From Hirsutella rhossiliensis (taxonomy: Eukaryota; Ascomycota; Sordariomycetes; Hypocreales; Ophiocordycipitaceae), in contig NW_025408692.1 in NCBI RefSeq assembly GCF_020360975.1, forward strand, positions 1-64,000: DNA of 64,000 nucleotides, written 5' to 3'. The translations under genes were made by a program, and so were the position numbers. Shown piece by piece: positions 24,145 to 35,300 of the stretch. Every line of letters starts with the position of its first letter. The first letter of the stretch is position 1. The notes beneath the pieces were generated by a model. It was not told the DNA's origin and ran no database searches. It was given only the letters and a program-made list of their open reading frames with translations.

Positions 24145-27100
24145 ATGAAGCCAGCCAACGGAAGGGACCAGTCCGGAGCGGGGGACGGGGCAAGCCCGGC
24201 GCCAGAAGCCTGCGCAGCGCCGTACACAGGACCAGAGTTCCAGCCGACCACAGCAGCGCCGGCACTTGCTAGCGGCGCCCCTCGGAGAGAGCAAGAAGAG
24301 GCGTCAAGGGAGGCGCCTCCGAGGCGAGGGCGGGGAAGACCGCCAGGACTAGGGAGATGGAGGATCAGCGCAGGCCGAGTCATGCCGCGGGATATCCAGC
24401 CTCGGCCGACACCAAGCGCGGCGGCAGCGGCTGCCGCCGACACCGAGGGCGGCAGGGCACTGGCTGCCGCAAGGCGTGCCCAGCGCCGTCTCGGCCTCAG
24501 GGAAAAGCCAGCGCGCACCAAGAAATCCGGCCTCTGCCGACGGTAGAGGCCGCCGGTCCTTCGCCGCCGCCGAAGAGACGTTCGGACGTTCCGCGGGACA
24601 TTCGGCCACAGCCGACATGGAGGGCCGCCGGCCCTTCGCCGCCGACGAGAAGTTCGGACGCGCCGCGGGATATCCAGGCTCTGTCGACACCGACGGCGGC
24701 AGGGCGCCGGCTGCCGCAAGGCGGGCCTAGCGCCGTCTCGGCCTCAGGGAAAAGCCAGCGCGCACCGAGGAAATCCGGCCTCTGCCGACGGTGGAGGCCG
24801 CCGGGCCTCGCCGCCGCCGACGAGAAGTTCGGACGTTCCGCGGGATATTCGGCCACAACCGACTTGGAGGGCCGCCGGCCCTTCGCCGCCGTCAAGCGGG
24901 ACTAGCTCGGCCGTAGTCTCGATCGGAAGCCAGCACTCGCCGCGAGCCATCCAGTCCCGGCCGGCCAGCAGGGCCGAGATCCCCGCCACAACTCCGGCCG
25001 CAGCCGGGCTGCTTGTTGGCGGCAGAGATAGCGCCTCGGCAGGTACGGTCGTAGAGCGAGGTAAAGGCGTGTAGCGGTGATAGCTAACCGGACGCAGGTA
25101 GATCGGCGATAAGACGGCAGGCGAGGAAGAGCAGAAGAGGAAACGCCATCTTAGTAGTGGGCAGGCCGAGCGGAAACGCGCCCGGGTCGGTGAAAGGGTG
25201 CCGAGACCAAGGGCTGCAGGCCGAGGACCTAGCCAGCGCGCTGCGGCACCTCGACGAGGAGTTCGAGGCGGGCGAGAGGCTGGCCAACGAGCAGACGTGG
25301 TGTGCGCCGGTGCCGCGCGAGAGGCAGGTGAGGACGGTGCGGAAGTTCTACCGGGCGTTCCACGACGCTGGCACGCTGCCGATCGCGACCTGCACGCTAT
25401 GCTACCGGAAGCGGGCCAAGGGGAGCTGAGGAGATGGCGTGGGAGGGTGGGAGGGGTGGTCGCGGAGCGGTGTTGCGGGGCGGGCGGTCCCCGTTCGGGT
25501 GCCAAGCCTGCTTCCCGGAGGGCAGGCCGGTGGCGGTCTGCGCAGAGTGCGCGCGATGGGCCGGGCGTGAGGGGGCGTCGCCGGCCATGCACCTCCATGG
25601 GCGGCTCGGCTGCGAGCACGCGTACCCCGACGAGCTAAAGGACCTCACGCCGCTCGAGGAGAAGCTCATCTCGCTCAACTCGTGCTACGGCTTCGTGACG
25701 AAGTATAGCATCCCCGGCGGCCAGAGGCAGAGCGTGAGGTACCCGAGGCACGTCAAGGGCCATATCACGGTGTTCCCGAACGACGTGCAGGGCCTGGCTG
25801 CCAGGTGCTCCCGCACCCGCTGGTCCGGGTCATGGACGAGATCCACGTCTCGTGGCAGGGCGCTGAGAGGCCCGGGCCGCGGGACCTATCAGGCCTGCTG
25901 TCGGTAAGGCGGTCGGCGGTCGAGAGGGCGCTGGCCTGGCTCAGGAGAACAACCCGCTCTACGGCGAGGTCGAGATCGACGCGGCGGAGATAGCCAGCTG
26001 GGGCGCCGCCGCACGGGTGCCGCCGGTGGTGTGCGAGCGGCTGGAGCGAAACGAGCCGTCGGCGCGGGAGAGGACGCAGACGGCGCAGGTGGTGCCGCCG
26101 TCGGAGCGGGCCATGGACGACGGAGGCGCGGCCGAGATCGAGGAAATCCTCGCGATGCTAAGGCAGGGCCAGGACCCCTCCGAGGAGCCGCGACGTCGGG
26201 CTCACGTGCGAGGACGACGACAGGGACGGCGCTAGGCCCGAAGAGGACGGGGACGTAATCAATGAGGTAACGTCTTCCGGCATGTTCCCGTTAGATGGGG
26301 CGCCAGATGTGGCCGACGCCGAGAAGATTCGCTTCGCCCGCGACGCGGTCGGGCCCGAGGGAGCGCGCGCCAGCCGAGGACGTGGTAGGGACGGCGGCCA
26401 GAGGGGCGGCGGGCGACGGCGGCGACGGCGAGCCGTACATACAGGTGCGACGCGGCGAGGATTTCGCCGACTCGGCGGACGCCTCCTTCTTTGCAAAGGC
26501 CTTTCCGACCCTGTTCCCTTTGGCTTAGGCGGGCCGAGGCTCGCCGACGAGGACGCCGCGGGAGAGAGCGCGGGCCTAGCGTCGGGAACCAGGGCGCCCA
26601 GGCGGAGCGGGTTGCAGAGGGCCTTATGTCGACGCGGAACATGAAGCTCCAGGCATGGGCCGACGTCGTGCTGCGGCGTCACGGCGGCCGGTTCGCGACG
26701 CACCCTATCTTCGCCTTCCTTGTCTTTAACATGGGCGTGCGGTCTAAGAACCGCCAGGCCAGCATGCTAGGCGTAGCGAGGAAGAACTTCGCAAGGGTCG
26801 AGGGCCTACTAAAGTCGTTAACGGCGCAGAGGCTCGAGGCGGCCAGCCGAGCTCGAGGCCACAGGTAAGACTAGCGACGACGGGGTAAAAGAGCTCCTCC
26901 GGTCCCTCTCCGTGTTCGGCTACCGGCAGCCAATGTCGAGGGAGAGCCGCCTTAGTATGCGGAAGAAGATACTATCCCTCATCGTTAGGTACGGGGTGCC
27001 GGCTATCTGGTTCACGCTGAACCCGAACGACATTACGAACCTAGTAAAGTTACGGCTAGCGGCGCACCGCGGCCGCGACCCCGACGAGGCCGAGGCCTTC

Positions 27101-30100
27101 CTAAGTGACCTAGGGACCGCGTATAAGCGGACGCGGCTGGCCATATCGGACCCGATGAGCTCGGCCGTCTTCTTCCACCGGGAGATGACGCTCTTCTTCG
27201 AGCACTACGTCAACGTCGGGGAGGAGTCGGTGTTCGGCCACGTCGGCGCATACTACGGGGCGGTAGAGACCAACGAGCGAGGCGCCCTCCACATCCACGG
27301 GCTCCTCTGGCTGGGGCAACGCGGGCATTGGCGACGCGCTCGCCGGCCCGGACGCGGAGGAGCAGGCGGCGTACCGGGAGCGCATCGTCCGCTACGTAGA
27401 TAGCGTCTTCTCTGAGGTAAGGCGGCCGCCTTAACACAACCCCGATGCCCCTATCTGGGGCAGGCTGAGGGCCTAAGCTGAACCGAGGCCGCAGGAGCTA
27501 GACGCAGAAGGTTACTGTGCCATGCAGGCAGAGCGGTCGGCCACGGCGGACATATCGTCGCGGCTCGACGACGTCGCGCGCTTCACGGACACCTTCGACG
27601 AGGAGGCCAACTTCTGCGCGGGCGCGACGCAGATCCATACGCATAGCGCGACCTGCGTAAAATACTCGCTCGGCGTGGGGGCGCGGAAGGGGGACCTCTG
27701 CCGGTTTAAGGCGCCGTGGAGGTTGGTGGAGAGGACGGCGCTGACGGCGGACGGGGTGCTCGAGATCCGGCGGACGCATAGCATGGTGAACCGGTGGAAC
27801 AGGGCGATGGCAGTGGGGCTACGACACAACCACGACATCTCGTTCATCGCGACGCAGCGCAAGACCATGGCCCTAATCTACTATATTACTAACTATGCGA
27901 CGAAGGTAGAGGACCCGGTGTGGAAGCGTGTGGCCGCCGCGGCCGAGTTCCTTCCTGTGCTAGAGCCGACGGGAGAGGGCAACAGAAGTGGCGCCGACCG
28001 CGACGCCGGCCGGGAGGGCGGGGCCGAAGGGGTAGCGACGGCGGCGGACCCCGTAGGGGAATAAGACGAGAACGTTCCTGCTTAAGGCGGCGAATCGAGT
28101 CTTTACGGAGCGGCCGCTGTCGCAGGTCGAGGTGATCGCGCACCTCCTAGGGTACCCGGCGGAGTTTAGCAGCGGCTCAGCGTGGGCGTATATAAACGCA
28201 AACCAGCTCTACTGGGCCGTCTTCCGCCGGTGGCGGCACCTCCGACGGGCGAGCGGCGCCGAGGCGACGGGCGACGCGCCGGACGAGACGGTCGTCGTCG
28301 AGGAGGCTGGCCTGAGGATCCCTCTCGTCGAGGCCTACCGGCACCGGGGCGAGCTCCTGCGGGCCTCTGCCTTTATGACTACGCATCGCTTGTAAGGTTA
28401 AAGCAAAACGGCAGCGGCGCCGACGGTATGGCGGGCTGGGGTGAGGTACCCTTCGCGGAGAGCTGGGCGTCGGGGAAGGGCTGGGTGCAGGCGCTTAGGC
28501 GGCCGGGTTGCGGGGCGACTGTATGCGTCGACGGATACCTCAGCAAGGAGTTCAGCGAGGAAGACGACGAGTCGTGCCACCGGAGGTGCGTACTATAAGA
28601 CGGGGGGCGCCTAAGAGGAAGGCAGAGCAGCTAGGGGCATCGGCTAACAGCATCTAGGGCGGCGGTGCAGCACCTGGCCCTATTCGTGCCGTGGGGTCCT
28701 TCCTCGGCGAGGAGGCAGGCGACATTAACAACATCTGGGCACGGGCGCGGAGTCGCTGGCGCCGAGGGTCGCGCGGCTCGCAGACAACGTGCAGCTCCTC
28801 CGGCGGTCGGCGGAGGACGCGAAGCGCGACGCCAAGCAGTGGGCCGCCACGGCCGAGGAGGGCGGTATGACGGCGCCGCAGGCCGACGACGAAGGCAGGG
28901 GGCGGCCGAAGGGGCGAGGAGGCATACCGCGCCGGCGGGGCGGGCGACGCGGCTCGGCTCATCGACGTCGTCCGGAACGCCGCCAGCGCGGGACAAGTCA
29001 CGGCGCAGTCAACAGAGCTGCTAGCGATGACGCAGCAGCTCTGCCGGTTCCAGCAGTCGGCGCTCGGGTCGGCGGCCGAGCTCGCGGCGACGGTGGTGGC
29101 GGACGAGAGGGCAGGCAGGCGGGTGAACCTACCGGGCTCGGCGCTGTCGGGGGCGGCACTGCCGCGGCAAGAAGAGGTGCGGGCCATCAAGTCGCAGCAG
29201 AGGAGCGCGGCGCGGGAGCGGGAGCGGGCGATCCAGGGCATCCAGGGCGGCGGGGCGGCGGCGGGCGTCGGGGCCGACCGCGGCGCGGCCCTTCGCGGGG
29301 TGATGGGGGGCTTCGGCGAGGACGACATCGACGTAACGGCGGCCGACGGCGACGCAGACGCAGGCACGGCGGCGGGGATGCGCGTGCGGCTCGGCCCGTC
29401 GAGCTCGTTCGTCGCCGCCGGCAGGGAGCTGGCGGGCCAGCTCACGCTCAACGAGAAGCAGGCCATCGCCCTCCTAATCGTGTGCCGGCAACTCGACCGA
29501 ATCCGGCAGGGCGACGACGCAGGCGGCGACGGTGGTGGCCAGCTCTGCCTATTCATCGGCGGCGAGGGCGGCACCGGCAAGTCGCGCGTCATCGAGGCGC
29601 TCGTCGAGCTGCTCGCCCGGAGGACCTATCGAGCCGGGTACTGGTTACGGCGACGTCGGGGACGGCGGCAGCGCGGATCAACGGCATCACGCTGCACTCG
29701 GCCTGCGGCCTTACGGTCGGCCAGGGCGGCCGGGCGGGAGGGCGACGAGGACATTGACGGCGTACGGCTGGCGGGCCAGGGCGAGCGCTTCGTCGACGGC
29801 CGGTCGCGGATGGACTGGCAGGAGAAGGAGGTGCTGGTGATCGACGAGGTCAGCATGCTCGGGGCGCGGACGCTGCACGCCGCCAACGAGCAGCTCTGCC
29901 GGCTGCGGGGGTCGGCGCGGGACTTCGGCGGCATCCCGGTAGTGATCCTCTGCGGCGACTTCCACCAGTTCCGGCCGGTGCAGGAACGGTCGATCCTGCT
30001 GCCGAGCGCGGCGGTGGCGTGGGACGAGGACGGGGCGTTCGCGGCCGAGCAGCGGCGGCAGCACGACAAGGCGCACGCGCTGTGGCGGCGCTTCACGACG

Positions 30101-31078
30101 GTCGTCATGCTAGACGAGCAGATGCGGGCCGCCGGCGACCCGGAGCTGCGGCGGCTGCTCGGGCGGATCCGCCGGGGCGAGCAGGACCGGTCGGACCTAG
30201 AGCTGCTCAACTCGAGATGCTACCGGCCGGGCAGGCGGATCCCGTGGGAGACGGGCCTGACGGTGGTGACGCCGCTCAACCGGAACCGCTGGAACCTCAA
30301 CCTAGAGGCGGCGCTCGCGTTCCGGGAGAGGCGGCGGACGGCGGCGCGCGTCTTCCTCTCCGAGCATAAGTGGAGGGACGGCGTGCCGACGGAAGAGGAG
30401 GCGGTGCTAATGCTAGGCCAGGGCGACGACAGCGCGACGCCGGTGCCGGCCGTCTTCCTCTTCGTGCCAGGCATGCCGGTCGTCGTGAACCAGAACACGC
30501 ACCAGGGGCTAAAGCTTGTGAACGGGGCCGGGTACACGGCGGTGGACGTCATCCCCGACCGCGCCTTCCCCGGCCACCGCGTCTCGGCGGAGCTCATCAT
30601 GCACTTCGGGCCGCCGGCGGGCATCGTGCTGGCCTCGGAGACGACCAAGGACTTCCACTTCGTCGGGATGCCTGCCGGGACGATCCTGCTAACGCCCATC
30701 AGCGTCAAGATCACAGCGCAGCGGAAGCGGCCATGGCAGCGCAACGACGTCAGCCGGAGGGGCCTGCCGTGCGCCGCGGCCTTCGCCTGCACCGACTATA
30801 AGGTGCAGGGCGGGACGCTAGAGCGCGTGGCGCTGGAGCTGCGGGGGGCGAGGATGACGACGGTCGAGGGAGGGCGGTGCCGTCGTCGTGCGACCCGTAT
30901 AGCCTATACGTGCAGCTGTCGCGGTGCCCGACGCTCGACGGCATCATGCTCGTATCAGAGGTGCGGAGCGGGACCTAGTGGGAACCGGGTGCCTGAGGAG
31001 ATGACGGCAGCGCAGGCCCGGCTAGAGGAGCTTAGCAGGCAGACAACACAGGAGGCGGCCGACTGGCTCCGCAGGTAA
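24145..31078 (+). pseudogene. Helitron Rep-helicase gene, copy 3 (frameshifted; long helicase ORF)
   Basis: ATG 24145 (MKPANGRDQSGAG) opens an N-terminal low-complexity region of tandem repeats. The DUF6570-like part starts about 25215 (LQAEDLASALRHLDEEF) with CTLCYRKR and, after frame changes, VCAECARW, LGCEHAYPDELKDLT and LNSCYGFVTKYSIPGGQ. The Rep part has WFTLNPNDIT, an intact HUH motif ALHIHGLLWL (His codons 27290 and 27296), intron 1 (27417-27494), and YYITNY (Tyr codons 27879, 27882, 27894). Intron 2 is 28586-28657. The helicase lies in one open frame from about 29027 to the TAA at 31076 (684 codons including the stop): Walker A GGEGGTGKSR (29560s), VIDEVSMLGART (29836), CGDFHQFRPV (29952) and CTDYKVQGG (30788). 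Two stretches inside it (about 29635-29755 and 30850-30975) are out of frame and then return, so paired indels keep the ORF open while destroying motifs. Confidence 0.88.
24380..24895. repeat. ~247-bp tandem repeat in the N-terminal coding region, copy 3
   Basis: The word GGAAAAGCCAGCGCGCACC occurs at 24501 and again 247 bp later, and the flanking GC-rich sequence repeats with it for about two units. Shorter sub-repeats share GGCCGCCGGCCCTTCGCCGCC and a TTCGGACG-CCGCGGGATAT block. The encoded motif (PRDIQPRPT, PRDIRPQPT) is the local version of the RPIQPK motif of other copies. Confidence 0.75.
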
Positions 31079-31327
31079 CGCAGGCGCCCTGCATTTTCCA
31101 CACTTCTGACGTAAAAGGAGTGTAGGTTAAGGGCCAGGAGGACGGGCGAAGGGGGTGGTCTGTGGAGGCGTGTGGTCTATGGCGGAGTTAGAAGCCGGGC
31201 CGGCTTGGGCACCTTCCTCTATGTGGTCTGCGGCGGCGTATGGTCTACGGAGGCGTTGGAAGCGAACTGCGCAGCTGGAACTAAAAGGGCAGCAAGGGGC
31301 AGGGCATTATGCATTTTTATTTATTAA

Positions 31328-31415
31328 CGAATGAAAAGCGAGAACATCGACGAATCAAAAGCGAGAAAGAACAACCGACGAATCAAAAGCGAGAACGCCA
31401 GCGAATCAGAGGCGG
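31328..31415. repeat. Subterminal direct repeats, 3' end of copy 3
   Basis: Three to four copies of a unit containing CGAATCAAAAGCGAGAAC, ending in CGAATCAGAGGCGG. The last form recurs near the 3' ends of copies 2 and 4, so it is part of the conserved Helitron 3' end. Confidence 0.75.
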
Positions 31416-31484
31416 CATTTGCGGGGAAATCGATGGCGAATTTTTTCTCCCCGGGAGGAACCCTACAGGAGAAGGCTCGCCTCG

Positions 31485-31501
31485 GGCTCGCGCAAAGAGC
31501 C
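31485..31501. repeat. 5' terminal hairpin of Helitron copy 4
   Basis: GGCTC-GCGCAAA-GAGCC, a perfect 5-bp stem with a 7-nt loop. The loop GCGCAAA is conserved at the 5' ends of all four copies, but the stem is imperfect in copies 1 to 3. Confidence 0.6.
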
Positions 31502-31841
31502 TTGAGGAACAAAAGTTTGTGGTTGAAATTTGAGGCTGAAAAGGGGGATTTATCTGTCTGTTTGATGTTTCAAGGTTTTGTGGTGGTTGCGGCATCACTG
31601 GCACGGAAAAATCTTTCCGCAGTAGCTTGCATCGCGCGACGGGTGATTGGGGCGAAGAAGATCGGGCGCCAAGCTGTCAGTCATGTCATGCAGCAATACG
31701 TGTGAATAAAAGCAAGGAGAAGATGAGAAGTGATGGAGGAAGAGGGGATAAAATAAGGCGTCGAGAATTCGGCCTTGAGTGGCCTACTTGCTGTTCTAGT
31801 GTTCTTCGCATCATATGCGTCAGTTAATCATAAAAAAAAAA

Positions 31842-31846
31842 CCTAC
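31842..31846. repeat. Target-site duplication of copia (left)
   Basis: CCTAC, repeated at 37641-37645 immediately after the right LTR. Confidence 0.9.
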
Positions 31847-32033
31847 TGTCTGATCATTTGTACGATAGAGCGCACATCGCAGGAGGGTATCACGTGCGTC
31901 AGCAGGGAACAACGTTTACCCGACACGCGCACAACCTATCAAACCTCACAGCATGGTCTAGATAGCGAAGAATAACAAGAACAACACGATCATCGATCAA
32001 AGACCCAACTGAGCCTCAGTTAACCTATCCACA
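31847..32033 (+). repeat. 5' LTR of the copia element
   Basis: 187 bp, TGTCTGATCATT... to ...CCTATCCACA. I find no difference from the right LTR on base-by-base reading. Confidence 0.95.
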
Positions 32034-32370
32034 CTGATCAGTTGTTACCTTGGCTGGTAACCTCAGAGCAGCAAGATAGAAGAGACTTCCTCAACGCATC
32101 CTCACGATCTGTGGCGCTCTGCGAAGAAAGAAGTGCTACAACGCGAGACTGACTACGAAGACCCGACCGGCGCCCACTCTATTCAGTCAACCGTGCCTAG
32201 TTGTTTGCCTCAGCCGCTGACCTCTTAGGCGTGCCCTATCGCACATACAAATCTCTGGTATCCCGCTTGATTATCAGCTTCATTGATCACTCTCGATCAA
32301 TTTGACCCTCTCTTGACACCTTCTTGCCCTATTCCCTCGCAGATTTTCCTGTCAAGCCCCATCCGACATC

Positions 32371-35300
32371 ATGAGCAGCAGCGCAAGCGGCACCAGCGCG
32401 AACGCGAACGCACCGGCGCTCGACATCAACGAATTCCTCGATATTGCTGAATTCAACCGTGGCCTCGCCACAATCTTCAACATGGACCTCTTCAACACCC
32501 CAGTCAACGAGACTTCCGATGAGATCCACTATAATACCTTCGTTCTCGCCCGCATCGTTGATTATAAAGTCTCCTCAACATGTCAAGGTCTCGAGCTGCT
32601 TGGATCATTCCAAGAAGACTTTGAGGATTGGGAGGAAGACGACTTCAAGAAGGTCGATCCAAGGGTCCGTAAGGTCCTACGGAATACCCTAAGGTTCAGA
32701 GGAATCTATACAGGAAAGCTGAACGCAAAGATCACGGCATTCCTAGTAAATCTGAAGAACCGTGACCGACTTCCTGAGTGGGATGAAGACGATCTTCGTG
32801 ATGCCATCTTATACGAGAAAACGGCCGCCTACCGACGCCAACAAGAACTCCTCAGACGATCGCCATCGCTAGCAACAACCCCAGCACCAACCCCAGCACC
32901 AACCCCAGCACCAGTCACTCCCGATCTAAACCTCCCGCAAGACCCCCCCAATGACCAATCCCTACCCCTGTCACGATCGAATCAACAGCAGCAGGAACTT
33001 ATGATCAGACCAGCTATCGACCGCGAAGCTTACCGGACCGTGCCCCAGTCCAGGTCCCCAATGAAGACCTCGATCCTGCCATCGCCAACCAGTTTTCTAA
33101 GCTATGGGATCAAAGCTCAACTATTCAGGTGACGCCTACGATATCCTAGATGATAAGATCCGTTACTTTCTCGATGCCTGCCTCACAGCTAGCATCAAAC
33201 CGTCACAATTCCACGCTTTGTTCTCAAATATCCTCACGAAGAGAGCAAAGAACTTCTTCGTGCATCAAGTCAGCCGCGATTCAACGTTCGCGGAGATGTA
33301 TCAGAAGATGAAGCAGCACTTTGATACGGAAGTCAATAGGCAACAGTATCACACTGACTGGACCTCGATCAATTTCACACAGCTTCGGAAGGAATCTCGA
33401 GAAGCCTCTCTGTGAAATCCTCCAGGCTCTTCTTGACAAATTGCAGCTATGCCAGAGAGCTCTTGGGAATAGCTATGGCGGCGAAGACCAGCTAATTTCA
33501 ACGACAATTCGAGCATGCCGTGGCGTGCCTGAATTAGAATTCGCCCTCTTCGTGCCGGCTAAGACCTTCGAGGGACTATCTTCACAGCTAAGATCGTCAC
33601 TCACAACCGTCAGCCAAAGACAGCCCGGACAGCCCAGTCAATATCTTCAAGATCAAGACCAATTCTTTACTGACCGCCGCTATCAGCACCCCGCTGACAA
33701 AAGGAAGAAGTGGACGAAGCGCTGCTACGTCTGCGGCAAAGAAGGCTGTTTTTCAACGAAGCATCCGGATGACGAGAGAAAGAGGGCCAGGAAAGATATC
33801 TTCGAGAACGAGGATTTCACGGCCAGAAGTCATCTTCCGTCCATTTACTACGTTCCTTGCCGATTACGAAGGGGACCCAGATGAAGATCAGACCTCTGAT
33901 TCTGCTGACGATGACTCTGACGATCAAAGCGATAGCTTCTTTGCAGCTGCCTTCCTATCTAATAGAGCTTTTCGCCACCGCATTCACACCGTCGAGGAGA
34001 ATCGATATGCGAGGAATCACAGCATTTCTTGCTCGATCGCTACAACCGGACCTCTTTCAAGGATCCTGCCTGACACGGGTGCAGCGAAGATATCTACAGC
34101 TGGGATCGACCAATTCCGCGCGCTCCAACGAGAGATGCCGACGGTCCAGCTACGGAAGAATGCGACGATCGCAACGGTCAGATTCGGTGGAAACGAGCCG
34201 ACGAACACGATCGGGATCACAACAGTCATTACCCCGATTGGAGAAGTCGTTTTCCACGTTATCAATATGTCAACGCCCTTCTTGCTATGCCTCAAGGATA
34301 TGGACCGTCTCGGTGCCTATCTCAACAACGTCACGAACGAATTGATCTGCGGCGATAAGAGGATTCCGATCGTACGCAAATGGGGTCATCCGTGGTTCTT
34401 CCTACGGAAGGATGAAGCCGCTATTGCCTTCCTATCCGAAGCCGAGCTTCGGCGCCTACACACTCGCTTTGGCCACCCGTCAGTACACAAGCTACATAAG
34501 CTACTGACAAGCGCTGGGCATGATGTTGAATTCGAAGCAATCGCGATGATCCGAAAATTCTGTCATTTTGCCAGATCAAGGCAGACGCACCGCGCAGGTT
34601 CAAATTCACGTTAAAGGATAACTGCGATTTCAACTACGAATTGATCGTCGATGTAATGCATCTTGACAGCCGGCCAGTCCTTCATGCCGTTGACCTAGCA
34701 ACCTCTTTCCAAGCCGGACGATTTCTTCAGAATATATCGGCTAAAGAGACGTGGGAAGCACTCAAATTGTGTTGGATTGACACATACCTAGGCCCTCCAG
34801 ATGTTATCACGCACGACGCTGGTACGAATTTTGCCTCCTCTGAGTTCCAAGCAGAAGCGAAGCTGCTAGGAATAACCTGTCACCAAGTGCCCGTCGAAGC
34901 CCACTGGTCAATTGGCAAGGTGGAGAGATATCACGCCCCGATTCGAAGGGCATACGAGATCTTGAAAGCCGAGCTAAAAACAGCATCAGCTGAGTCGTTG
35001 CTTCAAATGGCCTTCAAATCCGTCAATGATACCGCCGGACCTGACGGTCTAGTGCCCACACTACTAGTCTTTGGTACCTACCCTCGGATAACGATGGATT
35101 CGCCGCCTTCTGCTTCCGCGATCACACGTGCGAAAGCCGTGACGAAAGCTATGGCAGAGCTACGCAAGCTTGTAGCTAAAAGGAAGGTCAATGACGCCCT
35201 CAATGCCCGTAATGGGCCCAACACGATTGAGAAGATGCCACTATCATTGCCGCTTGGTAGTGAAGTTCGAGTATTTCGTGAGAAAGGAGGATGGAAAGGC

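Larger units (their letters stand above)
20771..31470 (+). mobile_element. Helitron copy 3 (GC-rich)
   Basis: Third unit, beginning at the TGCGCAAAGAGCCTTGAGG motif. Order: MYND pseudogene (+), accessory gene (-), Rep-helicase gene (+). It is visibly the most GC-rich copy, especially 24.1-31.0 kb, where third codon positions are mostly G or C. Its 3' tail carries AATCAAAAGCGAGAA repeats and AATCAGAGGCGG and runs into GAAGGCTCGCC of copy 4 at 31471 without the CTTTCGTTCC terminus seen in copies 2 and 4. Confidence 0.85.
31079..31846. other. 3' end of Helitron copy 3 and 5' end of copy 4, up to the copia LTR
   Basis: No gene. 31150-31255 has degenerate repeats of TGTGGTCT with GGCG spacers. 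The unit junction is at 31470/31471. The 5' stem-loop and inverted-repeat motif of copy 4 follow, then about 330 bp of copy 4 before the copia target site CCTAC at 31842-31846. Confidence 0.6.
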
